A DNA stretch of 57,218 nt from Acidobacteriaceae bacterium (GTDB lineage: Bacteria > Acidobacteriota > Terriglobia > Bryobacterales > Bryobacteraceae). The notes under the pieces were generated by a model. It ran no database searches, had not been told where the DNA came from, and saw only the letters and a list, made by a program, of their open reading frames with translations. A program made the translations under genes and the position numbers. Shown here piece by piece: positions 35,957-45,606 of the stretch (position 1 is its first letter; every line of letters begins with the position of its first letter). The DNA is taken from positions 1-57,218 of the forward strand of contig JAFAYL010000018.1 in assembly GCA_019240405.1 (NCBI GenBank). The letters run 5' to 3'.

Positions 35957-36319
35957 TTACGGCCGGTATATCGCGCAGGAAGTATCCGTTTCCCACACCT
36001 TTACATAAGCGATGGAAGCGCTTCTCAAATCCTTCTGTAGCTCTTCGCAAATAAACCTCGCGATGTTTTCTGCGGAAGGATTGATTCCGTCAAACGGCTT
36101 CACCTCGTTCAAAAAACGGTGATCCAGATACTCGCTCGTCGCACGCAAACGCCTCTTCAGCTCGGTGAAATCGTAGAGTAATCCGTTTTCATCGAGTTCG
36201 CGGCCTTCAATCCCCACCTGCACGCGGTAGTTATGCCCGTGAACGTTTTCACATTTTCCGTGATAGTTTCGCAGCGCGTGTGCGGCAGCGAATGTGTGTT
36301 CTACACAGATCTCAAACAT
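35957..36319 (-). CDS. queD: 6-carboxytetrahydropterin synthase QueD
   Basis: 120 residues. QueD converts dihydroneopterin triphosphate to 6-carboxytetrahydropterin on the way to queuosine. Zinc ligands are in FAAAHAL and CENVHGHNY (the Cys in this motif is catalytic); LLYDFTELKRRL, LDHRFLNE, PSAENIARFICEEL and VWETDTSCAIYRP complete the pattern. The family also includes pyruvoyl-tetrahydropterin synthase, but the Cys-xxx-HGH spacing fits QueD. It begins inside the end of the helicase gene (8-base overlap). Confidence 0.92.
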   Translation of the reverse strand: MFEICVEHTFAAAHALRNYHGKCENVHGHNYRVQVGIEGRELDENGLLYDFTELKRRLRATSEYLDHRFLNEVKPFDGINPSAENIARFICEELQKDLRSASIAYVKVWETDTSCAIYRP

Positions 36320-38264
36320 GGAAAAAGTCCCGAACGTCGTCGAATTTCGTTGTGAATCGATAAGCAGGCAGGCTGTCGAAAAAGACTCGTCCGTACTGCA
36401 GCTTCGTAATCCTATTATCCAGCAGAGCGAGTATGCCGCGGTCTGCGGTGGACCGGATCAGGCGGCCGAATCCCTGTTTCAGCGCGAGCACCGCCTGTGG
36501 AATCTGATATTCGTAAAAAGCATTTCCGCCGTGGTGTTGAATGGCCTCTATCCGCGCGGCAACTACGGGATCGCTCGGTACGGCGAATGGAAGCCGGTCG
36601 ATAATGACACAGCTTAGCTGCTCGCCTTGTACATCGACGCCCTGCCAGAAGCTGGATGTGCCGAACAATACTGCGCCTGGAGTTTCTCGGAAAGCTTCTA
36701 TCAAAGCGTTGCGAGGGGCATCTCCTTGCAGCAGGAGCGGATGGTCCAATCGCGGTTGCAACAGCTGATAGATTTGCCGCATCTGCTGGTAACTGGTGAA
36801 CAGGACAAACGCTCGGCCACGCGATGCGTGTAGTATCCGCTCAATTTCCGCTGCTGCGCTAGCGGTAAACTCCGGCTGCCGGGGATCGGGTAATCGCTGC
36901 GGAACATACAAAAGCGCTTGCTTGGCGTAATCGTACTGGCTTTCAACTCGCAACGTTCTAGCGGCCTGTAATCCAAGGCGTGTTTGCGCATAATCAAAGC
37001 TATCGGCCACCGTCAAAGTGGCCGATGTGAGAATCACCGAATCCACCCGGTCAATCAGGCGCGCGGTCAATGCTTGTGAAACGTCAATCGGCGTAGCCTG
37101 CAGATACAAACCTCGCCCGCGCCGTTCCGTCCAGTACACAAAAGAGGCGTCCCCGCTTTCCATCCAGAATCGCAGCCCTTCCTGGATTAACCTTGCCCGC
37201 CGAACCAGCGGCAGCGTGTCCTCCAGCACTCCTTCCGTCAATTCCAGCCGAGCGCACAACGCCTCTAGAGCCAACTGCAATTCGCCATACGATTCGCCGT
37301 GCTCCGCCAGAAAACTTTCCTGTTCTCGAAATCCCTGACGACCCTCTTGCGGGAACAGATGAAACAGTTGCTCCGTTTGATCTCCAAGCTGAATCAAAGT
37401 CCGATCCAGCTCTGGTGTTGCAAATAGCTTTCTGCGCGAAATGGCGGCAGTATCTTTGATCAGTTCCTGAATTTGCGTGTTACTCACGCTCATTCCGAAA
37501 TACTGTCCGGCAACGTCCTCGATCTCATGCGCTTCGTCGAAAATGACAGCAGAGTAGTCCGGCAAAATGCTGCCGAAAGCCTGATCGCGCATCGCCAGAT
37601 CCGCGAAGAAGAGATGATGATTAACGATGATGATGTCGCTCTCGGCTGCGCGCCGGTGCATAGCTGTAATAAAGCAGCGGTCAAACTGTTTGCACTTTTT
37701 ACCCGCGCATAAATCGGCTCGCGCATCAAGCTTTGCCCACCAGGTATTGTTTTCAGCCAGCCAGCGCAGCTCGCTCCGGTCGCCAGCCTCGGTTTTTTGC
37801 TCCCAATCATAGATGAGCTGGAAATCTCCGATTTCATCCAGCCCGGACAGCACCGGATCACGCTCGGCATCGTAAACTTTTTGCCGGCACAAATAGTTTG
37901 CTCGGCCTTTCATGTAGCAGACCGACAGAGGCTGTGCGAATAACGACTGCAAAAAAGGCAGATCTTTGAAATAGAGCTGCTCCTGAAGGTTCTTTGTACC
38001 CGTCGAGATCACAACGCGTTTGCCGGACAAGATCGATGGAACCAGATAGGCCAGCGTCTTGCCCGTGCCAGTCCCTGCTTCGACCAGCAGATGCTTGTGC
38101 TCCGCAATTGCCGATTCGACAGCGCGGGCCATTTCGAGCTGCCCGTGACGGTATTCGTAATTTGGATGAGCGCGCGAGAGTGTTCCACCTCGCGCAAAGA
38201 ATGCCTGAACCGTGATTTTTCGCGGCTTGTCCGGTTTGGTGTTGACTTGAGGAAGCGTACTCAC
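36312..38264 (-). CDS. dinG: DinG-type ATP-dependent DNA helicase (XPD/Rad3 family)
   Basis: 650 residues. Walker A in LLVEAGTGTGKTLAYLVP, the four Cys of an iron-sulfur cluster (CYMKGRANYLCRQKVYD; LCAGKKCKQFDRCF), DEAH box FDEAHEIEDVAGQ, and late motifs FGTSSFWQGVDVQGEQL and GFGRLIRSTADRGILALLDNR. These helicases unwind 5' to 3' and deal with R-loops and repair intermediates. It could equally be YoaA. There is no exonuclease domain. queD overlaps its end. Confidence 0.92.
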   Translation of the reverse strand: MSTLPQVNTKPDKPRKITVQAFFARGGTLSRAHPNYEYRHGQLEMARAVESAIAEHKHLLVEAGTGTGKTLAYLVPSILSGKRVVISTGTKNLQEQLYFKDLPFLQSLFAQPLSVCYMKGRANYLCRQKVYDAERDPVLSGLDEIGDFQLIYDWEQKTEAGDRSELRWLAENNTWWAKLDARADLCAGKKCKQFDRCFITAMHRRAAESDIIIVNHHLFFADLAMRDQAFGSILPDYSAVIFDEAHEIEDVAGQYFGMSVSNTQIQELIKDTAAISRRKLFATPELDRTLIQLGDQTEQLFHLFPQEGRQGFREQESFLAEHGESYGELQLALEALCARLELTEGVLEDTLPLVRRARLIQEGLRFWMESGDASFVYWTERRGRGLYLQATPIDVSQALTARLIDRVDSVILTSATLTVADSFDYAQTRLGLQAARTLRVESQYDYAKQALLYVPQRLPDPRQPEFTASAAAEIERILHASRGRAFVLFTSYQQMRQIYQLLQPRLDHPLLLQGDAPRNALIEAFRETPGAVLFGTSSFWQGVDVQGEQLSCVIIDRLPFAVPSDPVVAARIEAIQHHGGNAFYEYQIPQAVLALKQGFGRLIRSTADRGILALLDNRITKLQYGRVFFDSLPAYRFTTKFDDVRDFFHV

Positions 38265-38397
38265 CGCTGCTGAAGAGGAGAAAACACGAGTTTAGTACGG
38301 ATTCGCGCCGGTTATTCTCCGAGCAAGCGCATCGTGGCTGCGCAGGTTAAAGTGATCGACAGGGGAACCCGCACTGCGCCGGCTCCTCTCGTACGTC

Positions 38398-39639
38398 ATG
38401 GCGGAAGAAGTTGTCTATTTAACCGAGCTGCTCGGCACGAAAGTATATGACCTCAAGGGCCGAAAAATCGGTGTTTTTCGGGATGCCGCTATCATTCCGC
38501 TGATCGATCCCGTTCGCATCGATCGCTACCTCGTGGGCGCCGGGCCGGGATGGCTCAGCATCCGCTATGACCAGATCCGGACCATCAACCCGGATGGCAT
38601 TCATCTCATCGATGAGCGCCTGATCCCCTACCACTCGGACGAGTACATGCTCCGTATGGTTCGCGATTTGCTCGATCAGCAAATCATCGATGCGCAAGGC
38701 CGCAAAGTTGTCCGGGTGAATGACGTCACGCTGCTCAAGGAAACGGAAAATGGTCACAATATTCTTCACGTTCTTGAGGTCGATATCGGCATTCGTTCCA
38801 TGTTGCGCCGCGTGCTTCGGGGATTGGTTTCTCCGGCGGTGATTCGCGCGATTCAAGAGCGCATACCGGCCCATTCCATTCGATGGGAATTCTGCAATAT
38901 TCTCGAACCGGATCCGCAGCGCCGCGTTCGTCTGAACATCTCGAACAAGTTGCTCGAAGAGATGCATCCGGCAGATCTCGCGGACATTGTCGAAAATCTC
39001 AGCCACGAAGATCGCGATGCAATATTCAACACCATGGATAACGAAGCCGCCGCTGACGTGCTCAGCGAAGTCGAGCCGGGTCTGCAAACTCGTATCATTG
39101 GATCTCTAAAGGCCGACAAAGCCGCCGACATTCTCGAAGAGATGGAGCCTTCCGAAGCTGCCGACCTGCTGAACGAGCTCGAGGAAGAACGTTCCGAGCA
39201 GATCTTAGAAAAGATGGAGCCGGAGGAAAAAGAGGAAGTCGAGGAGCTGCTCGAATTTCGCGAGGACACGGCAGGCGGCCTGATGGATCCGGGATTCTTG
39301 GCTTTGCCTGAAAATGTGACAGTGGCCGAAGCCATACAGTCGCTCAAAACCAATCAAGGCATTGCCGAGGAAGTGCACAGCCTGTTTTTGCTCGATGCGG
39401 CTGGCCGTCTTCAATACACAGTTCCGATCAATAAGCTTTTCTTTGCTTCGGGCGAGATACCATTGAAGGATCTCGCTTCAGAACCGCTGCTCTACGTCCA
39501 CGCCCATGAAAAGCAAGATCGCATCGCGGAACTTTTCGATAAATACAATCTGCTGACTTTGCCCGTCGTCGACGGCAAGCAAAGGTTGCTCGGTGTGATT
39601 ACCGTCGACGACGTTGTGGCGCTGCTGCGGCAAGCTTGA
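38398..39639 (+). CDS. PRC-barrel, MgtE N-domain and CBS protein without membrane part
   Basis: 413 residues, no hydrophobic segment. Residues about 5-60 and 85-140 look like PRC-barrel units (LLGTKVYDLKGRKIGVFRDAAIIP; LDQQIIDAQGRKVVRVNDV). About 180-285 match the MgtE N-domain of acidic helical repeats (EEMHPADLADIVENLSHEDRDAIFNTMD, KAADILEEMEPSEAADLLNELE). A CBS pair follows (ALPENVTVAEAIQSL; FDKYNLLTLPVVDGKQRLLGVITVDDVV). In MgtE these parts sense Mg2+ and gate a channel, but the channel is absent. It may regulate an ion transporter encoded elsewhere. Confidence 0.85.
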   Translation: MAEEVVYLTELLGTKVYDLKGRKIGVFRDAAIIPLIDPVRIDRYLVGAGPGWLSIRYDQIRTINPDGIHLIDERLIPYHSDEYMLRMVRDLLDQQIIDAQGRKVVRVNDVTLLKETENGHNILHVLEVDIGIRSMLRRVLRGLVSPAVIRAIQERIPAHSIRWEFCNILEPDPQRRVRLNISNKLLEEMHPADLADIVENLSHEDRDAIFNTMDNEAAADVLSEVEPGLQTRIIGSLKADKAADILEEMEPSEAADLLNELEEERSEQILEKMEPEEKEEVEELLEFREDTAGGLMDPGFLALPENVTVAEAIQSLKTNQGIAEEVHSLFLLDAAGRLQYTVPINKLFFASGEIPLKDLASEPLLYVHAHEKQDRIAELFDKYNLLTLPVVDGKQRLLGVITVDDVVALLRQA

Positions 39640-39651
39640 GCGTTGACAGAC

Positions 39652-40992
39652 CTAACGAGATCCGGCAACATGATGCCCGCGCCACAGTAGCTCTTTGAGG
39701 TGCTGGCGGGTAGTTTCTGACAGAACGAAATCCGCCCGGCCGCTCGTCTCGCCTTTAGCTGCCGGGAGGTACTGATTACAGCATTCGCGGTCATCCCCAC
39801 TGCAGGGAATTGCCAGAAAACCGTGAACGTCGCCCGTGCTTTTCTGTACCGCGATGCCAACGATTTCCTCGCGCGAATTGATGATCTCGGCGACAACCGG
39901 GAACAAGGGAGAATCAGAGGCAATGAGATCGGCGAGCGCGGTCATCTTAGCGTTCTTACGTAAGAACGCGCGGGAATTTCCGCTCGCATCCATCGACGAA
40001 CCAACCACATCGCCCGCGTCGTTGATGCCCAACGCAACGCTCGCAATGTCCCCATCAAGTGTTCCGAGGTCGTGCATCTTGCCTGACTGCCAGAAAAAAG
40101 CGTGAATCGTTGTCTCGTCGGACAGCGCCGAAGCGCCCACTACTTGGCCCTCGTTGTTGATATCGAGAGGTATATTTCCAGACGGGCCCACCACAGGGTT
40201 TATACAGAAATGCAAGCATTTCCCGCCGAGATTTCCAAGGTCATGGACTGAGCCGTCGGGTTCCCAAAGTACGGCATGTGGGCCAACTGCAATCGGAGGA
40301 GGTATGGTGTTTCCGCATGTACCTGAATTCCCGATCGCCTGACCCTTATCGTTAATCCAAAGGCCAATGCCGACGGTGTCGCCGGGAAGCAGTCGGAGTT
40401 CGCGAATTTCTCCCTGCTTTGGTCCCCATAGCACCGCGTCATAGCGGAAAATTTGCGAAGGCCTTGCCTGGGCACAGCTCTTATCCGCCGTGCTGTTCTC
40501 CGCAACTCCGGCTATCTCACCAAGTTTGTTGATGGAAATGGCCTGACCGTTGTTGCCTCCGAGAGTCCGAAGGGGAGTCATCAAGCCGTCTTGCCATGAG
40601 AAAGCTAGACATTCCATATCAGTGCCGAAGCCGCAGAAGTTTTCATGCTTTGGATCTTTGGTGGTCGTCTCAGCGGCACCCACCGCGCGGCCTTTTTCGT
40701 TGACGGTCTGTGCTGTACTATTCGGGCCACCGAGGCCTGGCGCGCCTATGTCAATAGTTCCCCTTCTTTCAAGGACGGCATGACTGGTGCCATCGGGCAA
40801 CGTGGCGCTTCCCGATATCAAACCAGTATTAGTTATATCGAGTCCCAGGCCGGATATCCCGCCCAAAGTGCCAAGGTCAGTGATTTTATAACGCGGAAAG
40901 CCCTGCGCTGTCGCTGATTGATCTTGCGCGATGAGCACTGTCGAGAGTGAGAGCGCGCTTGCCGTAATCCGAATCAATGTTGTGGGTTTCAT
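39652..40992 (-). CDS. HAF-repeat exported protein
   Basis: 446 residues with a signal peptide (about 1-28). At least five HAF-type repeats of about 45-60 residues, each with a Leu-Gly-Thr-Leu-Gly core and 'GIND/INN..G.VVG' ending (TDLGTLGGISGLGLDITNTGLISGSA; LRTLGGNNGQAISINKLGEIAGVA; HDLGTLDGDIASVALGINDAGDVVGSS). A Cys-rich end follows (CSGDDRECCNQYLP). The repeats probably form a propeller outside the cell; their role is unknown. Divergent from the ECF sigma factor. Confidence 0.85.
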   Translation of the reverse strand: MKPTTLIRITASALSLSTVLIAQDQSATAQGFPRYKITDLGTLGGISGLGLDITNTGLISGSATLPDGTSHAVLERRGTIDIGAPGLGGPNSTAQTVNEKGRAVGAAETTTKDPKHENFCGFGTDMECLAFSWQDGLMTPLRTLGGNNGQAISINKLGEIAGVAENSTADKSCAQARPSQIFRYDAVLWGPKQGEIRELRLLPGDTVGIGLWINDKGQAIGNSGTCGNTIPPPIAVGPHAVLWEPDGSVHDLGNLGGKCLHFCINPVVGPSGNIPLDINNEGQVVGASALSDETTIHAFFWQSGKMHDLGTLDGDIASVALGINDAGDVVGSSMDASGNSRAFLRKNAKMTALADLIASDSPLFPVVAEIINSREEIVGIAVQKSTGDVHGFLAIPCSGDDRECCNQYLPAAKGETSGRADFVLSETTRQHLKELLWRGHHVAGSR

Positions 40993-41059
40993 ATCGTCTC
41001 CTCAGTTGAGAAGGCGCAAACGGCTTCCGCGAGCTATCATTCAGGCCGACTTTTGGCGC

Positions 41060-41065
41060 TATAAT
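41060..41065 (+). promoter_or_regulatory. -10-like TATAAT before the ECF sigma gene
   Basis: TATAAT lies 17 bases before the ATG at 41083 in the space between the divergent HAF-repeat gene and the ECF sigma factor. I see no convincing -35 at 16-18 bases upstream, so it may need an activator or act with an extended -10. Confidence 0.3.
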
Positions 41066-41082
41066 GTTTGCCCGATTACGCA

Positions 41083-41685
41083 ATGCGCGGAGAAGCAAAA
41101 GGGCGAAATAGTACCGCTTCCGCGGAAGTAACGCAGCTGCTTCGGGCCTGGAGCGAAGGGGACAAATCTGCTCTCGACAGACTTACTCCCATCGTTTACC
41201 AGGAATTGCGCCGCCTTGCGCGACATTATCTCCGCGGCGAACGCGCCGGCCACAGTTTGCAGACCACCGCATTAGTAAACGAAGCCTATATGCGGCTCGT
41301 TGATTACAAACGCATGCAGTGGCAGGACCGAACGCACTTTTTCGCAGTCTCGGCACAATTAATGCGGCGCATTCTTGTGGAGCATGCGCGCCGGCGCAAT
41401 CTCAAGCGCGGAGCCGCCGTTGAGCATGTCTCGTTGGAGCAGGTAGCCGTAGTGGGAGGCGGCCGGGCCGAGGACTTGGTTGCATTGGATGCAGCGATGA
41501 ATGAGCTGGCGCGCATGGATCCCCGCAAGGCGCACGTGGTGGAACTGCGGTTTTTCGGCGGGCTCAGTGTTGAGGAAACAGCGGCCGCGCTGAACATCTC
41601 GCCCGTCACTGTGATGCGCGACTGGAGCACCGCCAAGGCCTGGCTTTATCGAGAAATGACAACCGGGAGTGCCAGTGAACCGTGA
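41083..41685 (+). CDS. ECF-type RNA polymerase sigma factor (ECF sigma, X6/TIGR02999-like)
   Basis: About 200 residues from ATG 41083. Region 2 reads [57 protein letters not shown], and region 4 has [40 protein letters not shown]. These are the markers of the ECF group that accompanies PD40-kinases in Acidobacteriota and Planctomycetota. The kinase gene starts inside its end with a 17-base overlap, so the two are translated together. The kinase may modulate the sigma factor or share a signal with it. Confidence 0.93.
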   Translation: MRGEAKGRNSTASAEVTQLLRAWSEGDKSALDRLTPIVYQELRRLARHYLRGERAGHSLQTTALVNEAYMRLVDYKRMQWQDRTHFFAVSAQLMRRILVEHARRRNLKRGAAVEHVSLEQVAVVGGGRAEDLVALDAAMNELARMDPRKAHVVELRFFGGLSVEETAAALNISPVTVMRDWSTAKAWLYREMTTGSASEP

Positions 41686-44517
41686 GCGGTGGAAACAAGT
41701 GGATGAGATCCTGCAATCCGCGTTGCAGCAGCCACCACCCGAGCGCCGTACGTTCGTGCACCAAGCCTGCAATTGCGATCCAGCGCTCGAAGAAGAAGTG
41801 CTGTCGTTGCTCGCTTCTCACGAACAGGCGCGAAGCTTTCTCGAAAGTCCGGCGATTCATGTAGCTGCTCGCGCCACGCTTGACAACCGCGCAGCCGAGC
41901 CCGGTGCCGCACTGACCGGAAGCACGCTATCGCATTACCGCATTCTCGAAAAGCTTGGAGGCGGCGGCATGGGTGTCGTTTACAAGGCTGAAGACACTCG
42001 GCTAAATCGCTTCTCGGCTCTGAAATTCCTGCCCGATGAAGTTGCTGCGGAACCTGAAGCTCTCGCTCGTTTTGAGCGCGAGGCTCGGGCTGCTTCCTCT
42101 CTCAATCATCCGAACATCTGCACAGTTCACGACATCGATGAACAGAACGGCCGTGTGTTCATCATCATGGAGTATCTCGAAGGCGCTACGCTAAAGCACC
42201 TTATTGGGGGCCAGCCGGTAGACGCCGGAAGGCTCATTGGCCTGGCAATCGACATTCTGGAGGGTCTCGAGGCGGCCCACGCCCAAGGCATCGTGCATCG
42301 CGACATCAAGCCTGCAAACATCTTCGTCACGAGTCAAGGTCGCGCCAAAATCCTCGATTTTGGACTTGCCAAGGTTGCAAGCGTCGAATCTTTTCAGCCG
42401 CATATCTTTGCGCGCACTCCCACGGCGCCATCTCTGAACCAGCTCACCCAAACAGGCGCGGCGTTGGGAACTGCCGATTACATGTCTCCGGAACAGGTTC
42501 TCGGCCACCCCTTGGATGCGTGTACCGATTTGTTCTCGTTCGGCGCAGTGCTGTATGAAATGGCTACGGGCGTTCCTCCTTTCTCAGGAAAAACGTCCGC
42601 CGAAATCTTCGAGGCGATTCTTACTAAAATTCCGACCAGCCCAAGACACCTGAACCGTGCTTTGCCCCAGGAGCTGGAACGCATCATTCAGAGATGTCTC
42701 CAGAAGGACCGCAGCCTACGCTACCAGCATGCCTCGGAGATCGGAGCTGATCTTGAACAGTTGAAGCGCAAACAGGAATTGCTCGACCGTCTTCGGCGAG
42801 CACGTCCTTTCGTTTTCGCGGCGGCTGCGTTGATCTCTGTTGTCATTGCGAGTTATCTGCTCACGCGGCCACTATCGCCGCCGCAGGTTTCAGGTTATGT
42901 CCGAATCAGCAACGATGGGCAGGCCAAAGGTGGAATGCTAGGCGCGATGGTTACCGATGGCACGCGTCTCTACCTTGCGGAAGGTTCGGGCAGCGCACCC
43001 CTAATCGCTCATATCTCGACACGCGGCGGGGAAACGTCATTTTTTTCCACTCCCCTCGGCCTCCCTGAAGTACAGAGCATATTGCCCAACCGCTCCGAAC
43101 TGTTAGTCACTGACTTTGCCCATGGCCTGGCTTGGCCGTTGTGGACTTTGCCCCTGCCGAACGGAACGCCCCGTCGCGTCGGAAATGTGTTGGCAACCGC
43201 CGCAACGTGGTCCCCGGACGGCAGGGAGATCGCCTATATAAGGGATCGGGAGTTGTATCGCGCTAACCTCGACGGAACCGGGGCGAGAAGGATAGCCGCT
43301 CTCCCGGACAGCGCATTCTGGCTGCGGTGGTCACCCGACGGAAATCGCCTGCGCTTCACCGTCGGCAACGTGATCGATCGCATCGGCGCTCTTTCACTCT
43401 GGGAGATTATGTCCGATGGAACTGGTCTCCACTCATTGCTTCCCGGTTGGAGCCGGCCGCCTGCCGAATGCTGCGGGAATTGGAGCCCGGACGGCAAGTA
43501 TTCGTTTTTCAATCCACACGGAATGGCAAGACGGAAATCTGGGCGATTCGCGAACGTACTGGCCTGCTCGGATCGTACGATGCTCGAGGGCTCAAGCCAG
43601 TACAACTCACCAGTGGCCAGTTGAACTCCCTCGCGCCCGTATTTAGCCCTGATGGCAAAAAGCTCTACGTCATCGGTCAGCAGCAGCGTGGCGAACTGCA
43701 GCGGTATGATTCAAAATCTGGCGAATGGGTGCCCTACTTATCAGGCATTTCGGCGGAGTATGTCGAATTCTCACGCGATAAACAATGGGTCGCGTACATT
43801 ACGTTTCCTGAACAGGTTCTGTGGCGCAGCCGGATCGACGGCAGCGAGCGCCTGCAACTCACCCGACCGCCGATCCAGGCTGTGCATCCATCCTGGTCCC
43901 CCGACGGCAAGCAGATCGCGTTTACGGGCATTTCGCCCGGCATGGCTAATAAGGTCTACACTGTGTCCGCAGCGGGCGGCACAGCTCAGCCCGTCTTCGA
44001 GGAGCAACACAACCAGGAGCAACCAAGTTGGTCGCCGGATGCCACCACCATGCTCATCAGTTACATTTACTTTCTCGAAACCAAGCCGCCCGGACTCACA
44101 CTCGTGCATCTCCCCACTCACCGAGTGCAGCGGCTGCGTGGAACGGAAAAACTTTGGGAAGCCCTATGGTCACCCGACGGCCGCTACATCGCTGCCCGGA
44201 CGTTGGATTCTCATGCCATCATGCTCTTCGATCGCAGTACCGGGAAATCGTCGGAACTAGCCAAGAGTGATGTCGGCTTTCTGCGGTGGTCGCCAGACGG
44301 GCAATATGTGTATTTCAAACGCCTCGGCAGCCAGATGGCGTTCATGCGCGTGCGCGTGGCCGACCACAAAGTCGAAGAAGTTGTCAGTCTGGCAGGGATC
44401 AAGAACACCGGAATCTCGGGCGGCCTCTGGGTTGGCCTTACTCCAGACGGTTCGCCTCTTTTCTTGCGCGACACCGGGACTCAGGAGATTTATGGCCTAA
44501 ACTGGCAGGCACGGTAG
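41669..44517 (+). pseudogene. Ser/Thr protein kinase with PD40 propeller, one-base frameshift
   Basis: The kinase frame runs from GTG 41669 to 43624, and the rest is in the next frame from 43510 to 44517. Residues about 90-360 are a Hanks-type kinase: [15 protein letters not shown], Lys119, HRDIKPANI (210-218), DFG (230-232). One membrane segment follows near residue 385, then PD40 beta-propeller blades (WSPDG, about 400 on). At 43501-43509 one base is missing: adding a T in TTC or in the T5 run joins NWSPDGKY to [17 protein letters not shown] or to FFQSTRNG. Intact it would be about 949 residues. The shift may be a real mutation or a sequencing error; if real, a shortened kinase without most of the propeller is made. 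Confidence 0.85.
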
Positions 44518-44566
44518 ATGCGGGCATAACACCGGCGCTGCGAGTATACTCGTTCGGGAGGTGGTT

Positions 44567-44752
44567 ATGGCGGAGTGGCAATATCAGATTCATCGCGTCG
44601 AGCTTGCGTCGGGCAATGACTTCGATCAAGAGCTCGCAAACATGCTTGAACAGTACGGAACAAAGGGTTGGGAACTGGTTGAGGTGCTTCCGCAACAGGA
44701 CAGCCCGAAAGTGTACCGCCTGATCTTCAAAGCCCCGAAGCCGCTGGATTAA
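44567..44752 (+). CDS. DUF4177 small protein
   Basis: 61 residues from ATG 44567, preceded by GGGAGGTGG. WQYQIHRVELASGNDFDQELANMLEQYGTKGWELVEVLPQQDSPKVYRLIFKAP fits DUF4177 (QYGxxGWELV). The function is unknown. It follows the kinase pseudogene by 49 bases on the same strand and is closed by a hairpin with a T run, so it may belong to the same transcript. Confidence 0.8.
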   Translation: MAEWQYQIHRVELASGNDFDQELANMLEQYGTKGWELVEVLPQQDSPKVYRLIFKAPKPLD

Positions 44753-44759
44753 GCGACTC

Positions 44760-44775
44760 AAGGCGGCGCCTTTTT
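44760..44775 (+). terminator. Hairpin terminator after the DUF4177 gene
   Basis: AAGGC pairs with GCCTT around GGC (44760-44772) and runs into TTTTT (44771-44775). The stem is short but GC-rich and lies 8 bases after the DUF4177 stop codon, a good place to end that transcript. Confidence 0.5.
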
Positions 44776-44791
44776 GAAGAATTGAATCCGA

Positions 44792-44828
44792 TATAATCCA
44801 CCGAGCGCGCACCCGGCGCGCAGAAAGG
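44792..44828 (+). promoter_or_regulatory. aqpZ leader: -10 TATAAT, GC hairpin and ribosome site
   Basis: TATAAT at 44792-44797 is a good -10, although no -35 stands at the normal distance. A GC-only stem follows (GCGCGC at 44805-44810 with GCGCGC at 44816-44821, loop ACCCG), then AAAGGAG (44822-44828) ahead of the aqpZ ATG at 44839. The stem directly beside the ribosome site could affect translation. Confidence 0.45.
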
Positions 44829-44838
44829 AGCTGTTCAT

Positions 44839-45567
44839 ATGCCCCTCAGTAAGAAAGTAACGGCGGAGTTTCTTGGAACGTTCTGGCTGGTTTTTGGCGG
44901 ATGTGGAAGCGCTGTTCTGGCGGCTGCTTTTCCCGGTTTGGGAATCGCATTCGTAGGCGTCGCCCTCGCGTTTGGGTTAACCGTTCTGACCATGGCGTAT
45001 GCCATCGGGCACATCTCAGGCTGCCATTTGAATCCCGCAGTGTCGATTGGGCTGCTTACAGGAAAGCGATTTCCCGTGTCCGATCTGCTTCCGTATGTCA
45101 TCGCGCAGGTTGCAGGCGCGATCGGGGCTGCCGCTGTTCTGTTTGTAATTGCAAACGGCAAGGCTGGTTTTGATCTTAGTGGCGGCTTCGCCTCCAATGG
45201 ATACGGCGCGCATTCGCCGGGGGGCTATTCGCTAGTGGCTTGCCTTGTTACAGAGGTCGTGCTCACATTCATGTTCTTAATCATCATCCTCGGCGCAACG
45301 GACCGCCGCGCGCCTCAAGGATTTGCTCCCGTCGCCATCGGTCTCGGTCTCACGCTGATTCATTTGATCGGAATCCCGGTGACGAACTTGTCTGTGAATC
45401 CCGCGCGGAGCACAGGACCGGCGCTGTTTGTCGGCGGCTGGGCGCTCCAGCAGCTATGGCTCTTCTGGCTCGCTCCGATTGTCGGCGCGGCGCTAGCGGG
45501 AGCTACCTACAACGCCGTTTGGGCTGAACAGGGTACGCAAGCGGTTGCCGCTGCTGCTCCCCGCTAG
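44839..45567 (+). CDS. aqpZ: Aquaporin Z
   Basis: 242 residues with six membrane segments and two NPA boxes: [18 protein letters not shown] (first, Asn65) and [19 protein letters not shown] (second). The second box continues with Arg, and the narrow-pore His region and lack of the glycerol-type Asp fit a water channel rather than GlpF. It lets water cross the inner membrane. Preceded by its own promoter-like element, followed by a dehydrogenase pair. Confidence 0.95.
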   Translation: MPLSKKVTAEFLGTFWLVFGGCGSAVLAAAFPGLGIAFVGVALAFGLTVLTMAYAIGHISGCHLNPAVSIGLLTGKRFPVSDLLPYVIAQVAGAIGAAAVLFVIANGKAGFDLSGGFASNGYGAHSPGGYSLVACLVTEVVLTFMFLIIILGATDRRAPQGFAPVAIGLGLTLIHLIGIPVTNLSVNPARSTGPALFVGGWALQQLWLFWLAPIVGAALAGATYNAVWAEQGTQAVAAAAPR

Positions 45568-45606
45568 GTGAGAGCTCGTCAGCCTGTTTAGAAGATGTAT
45601 CAAACC

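Noticed and set aside
43499-43510. Programmed frameshift in the kinase gene
   Set aside because: Only a five-T run and no slippery heptamer or clear downstream structure is seen, so mutation or sequencing error is more likely.
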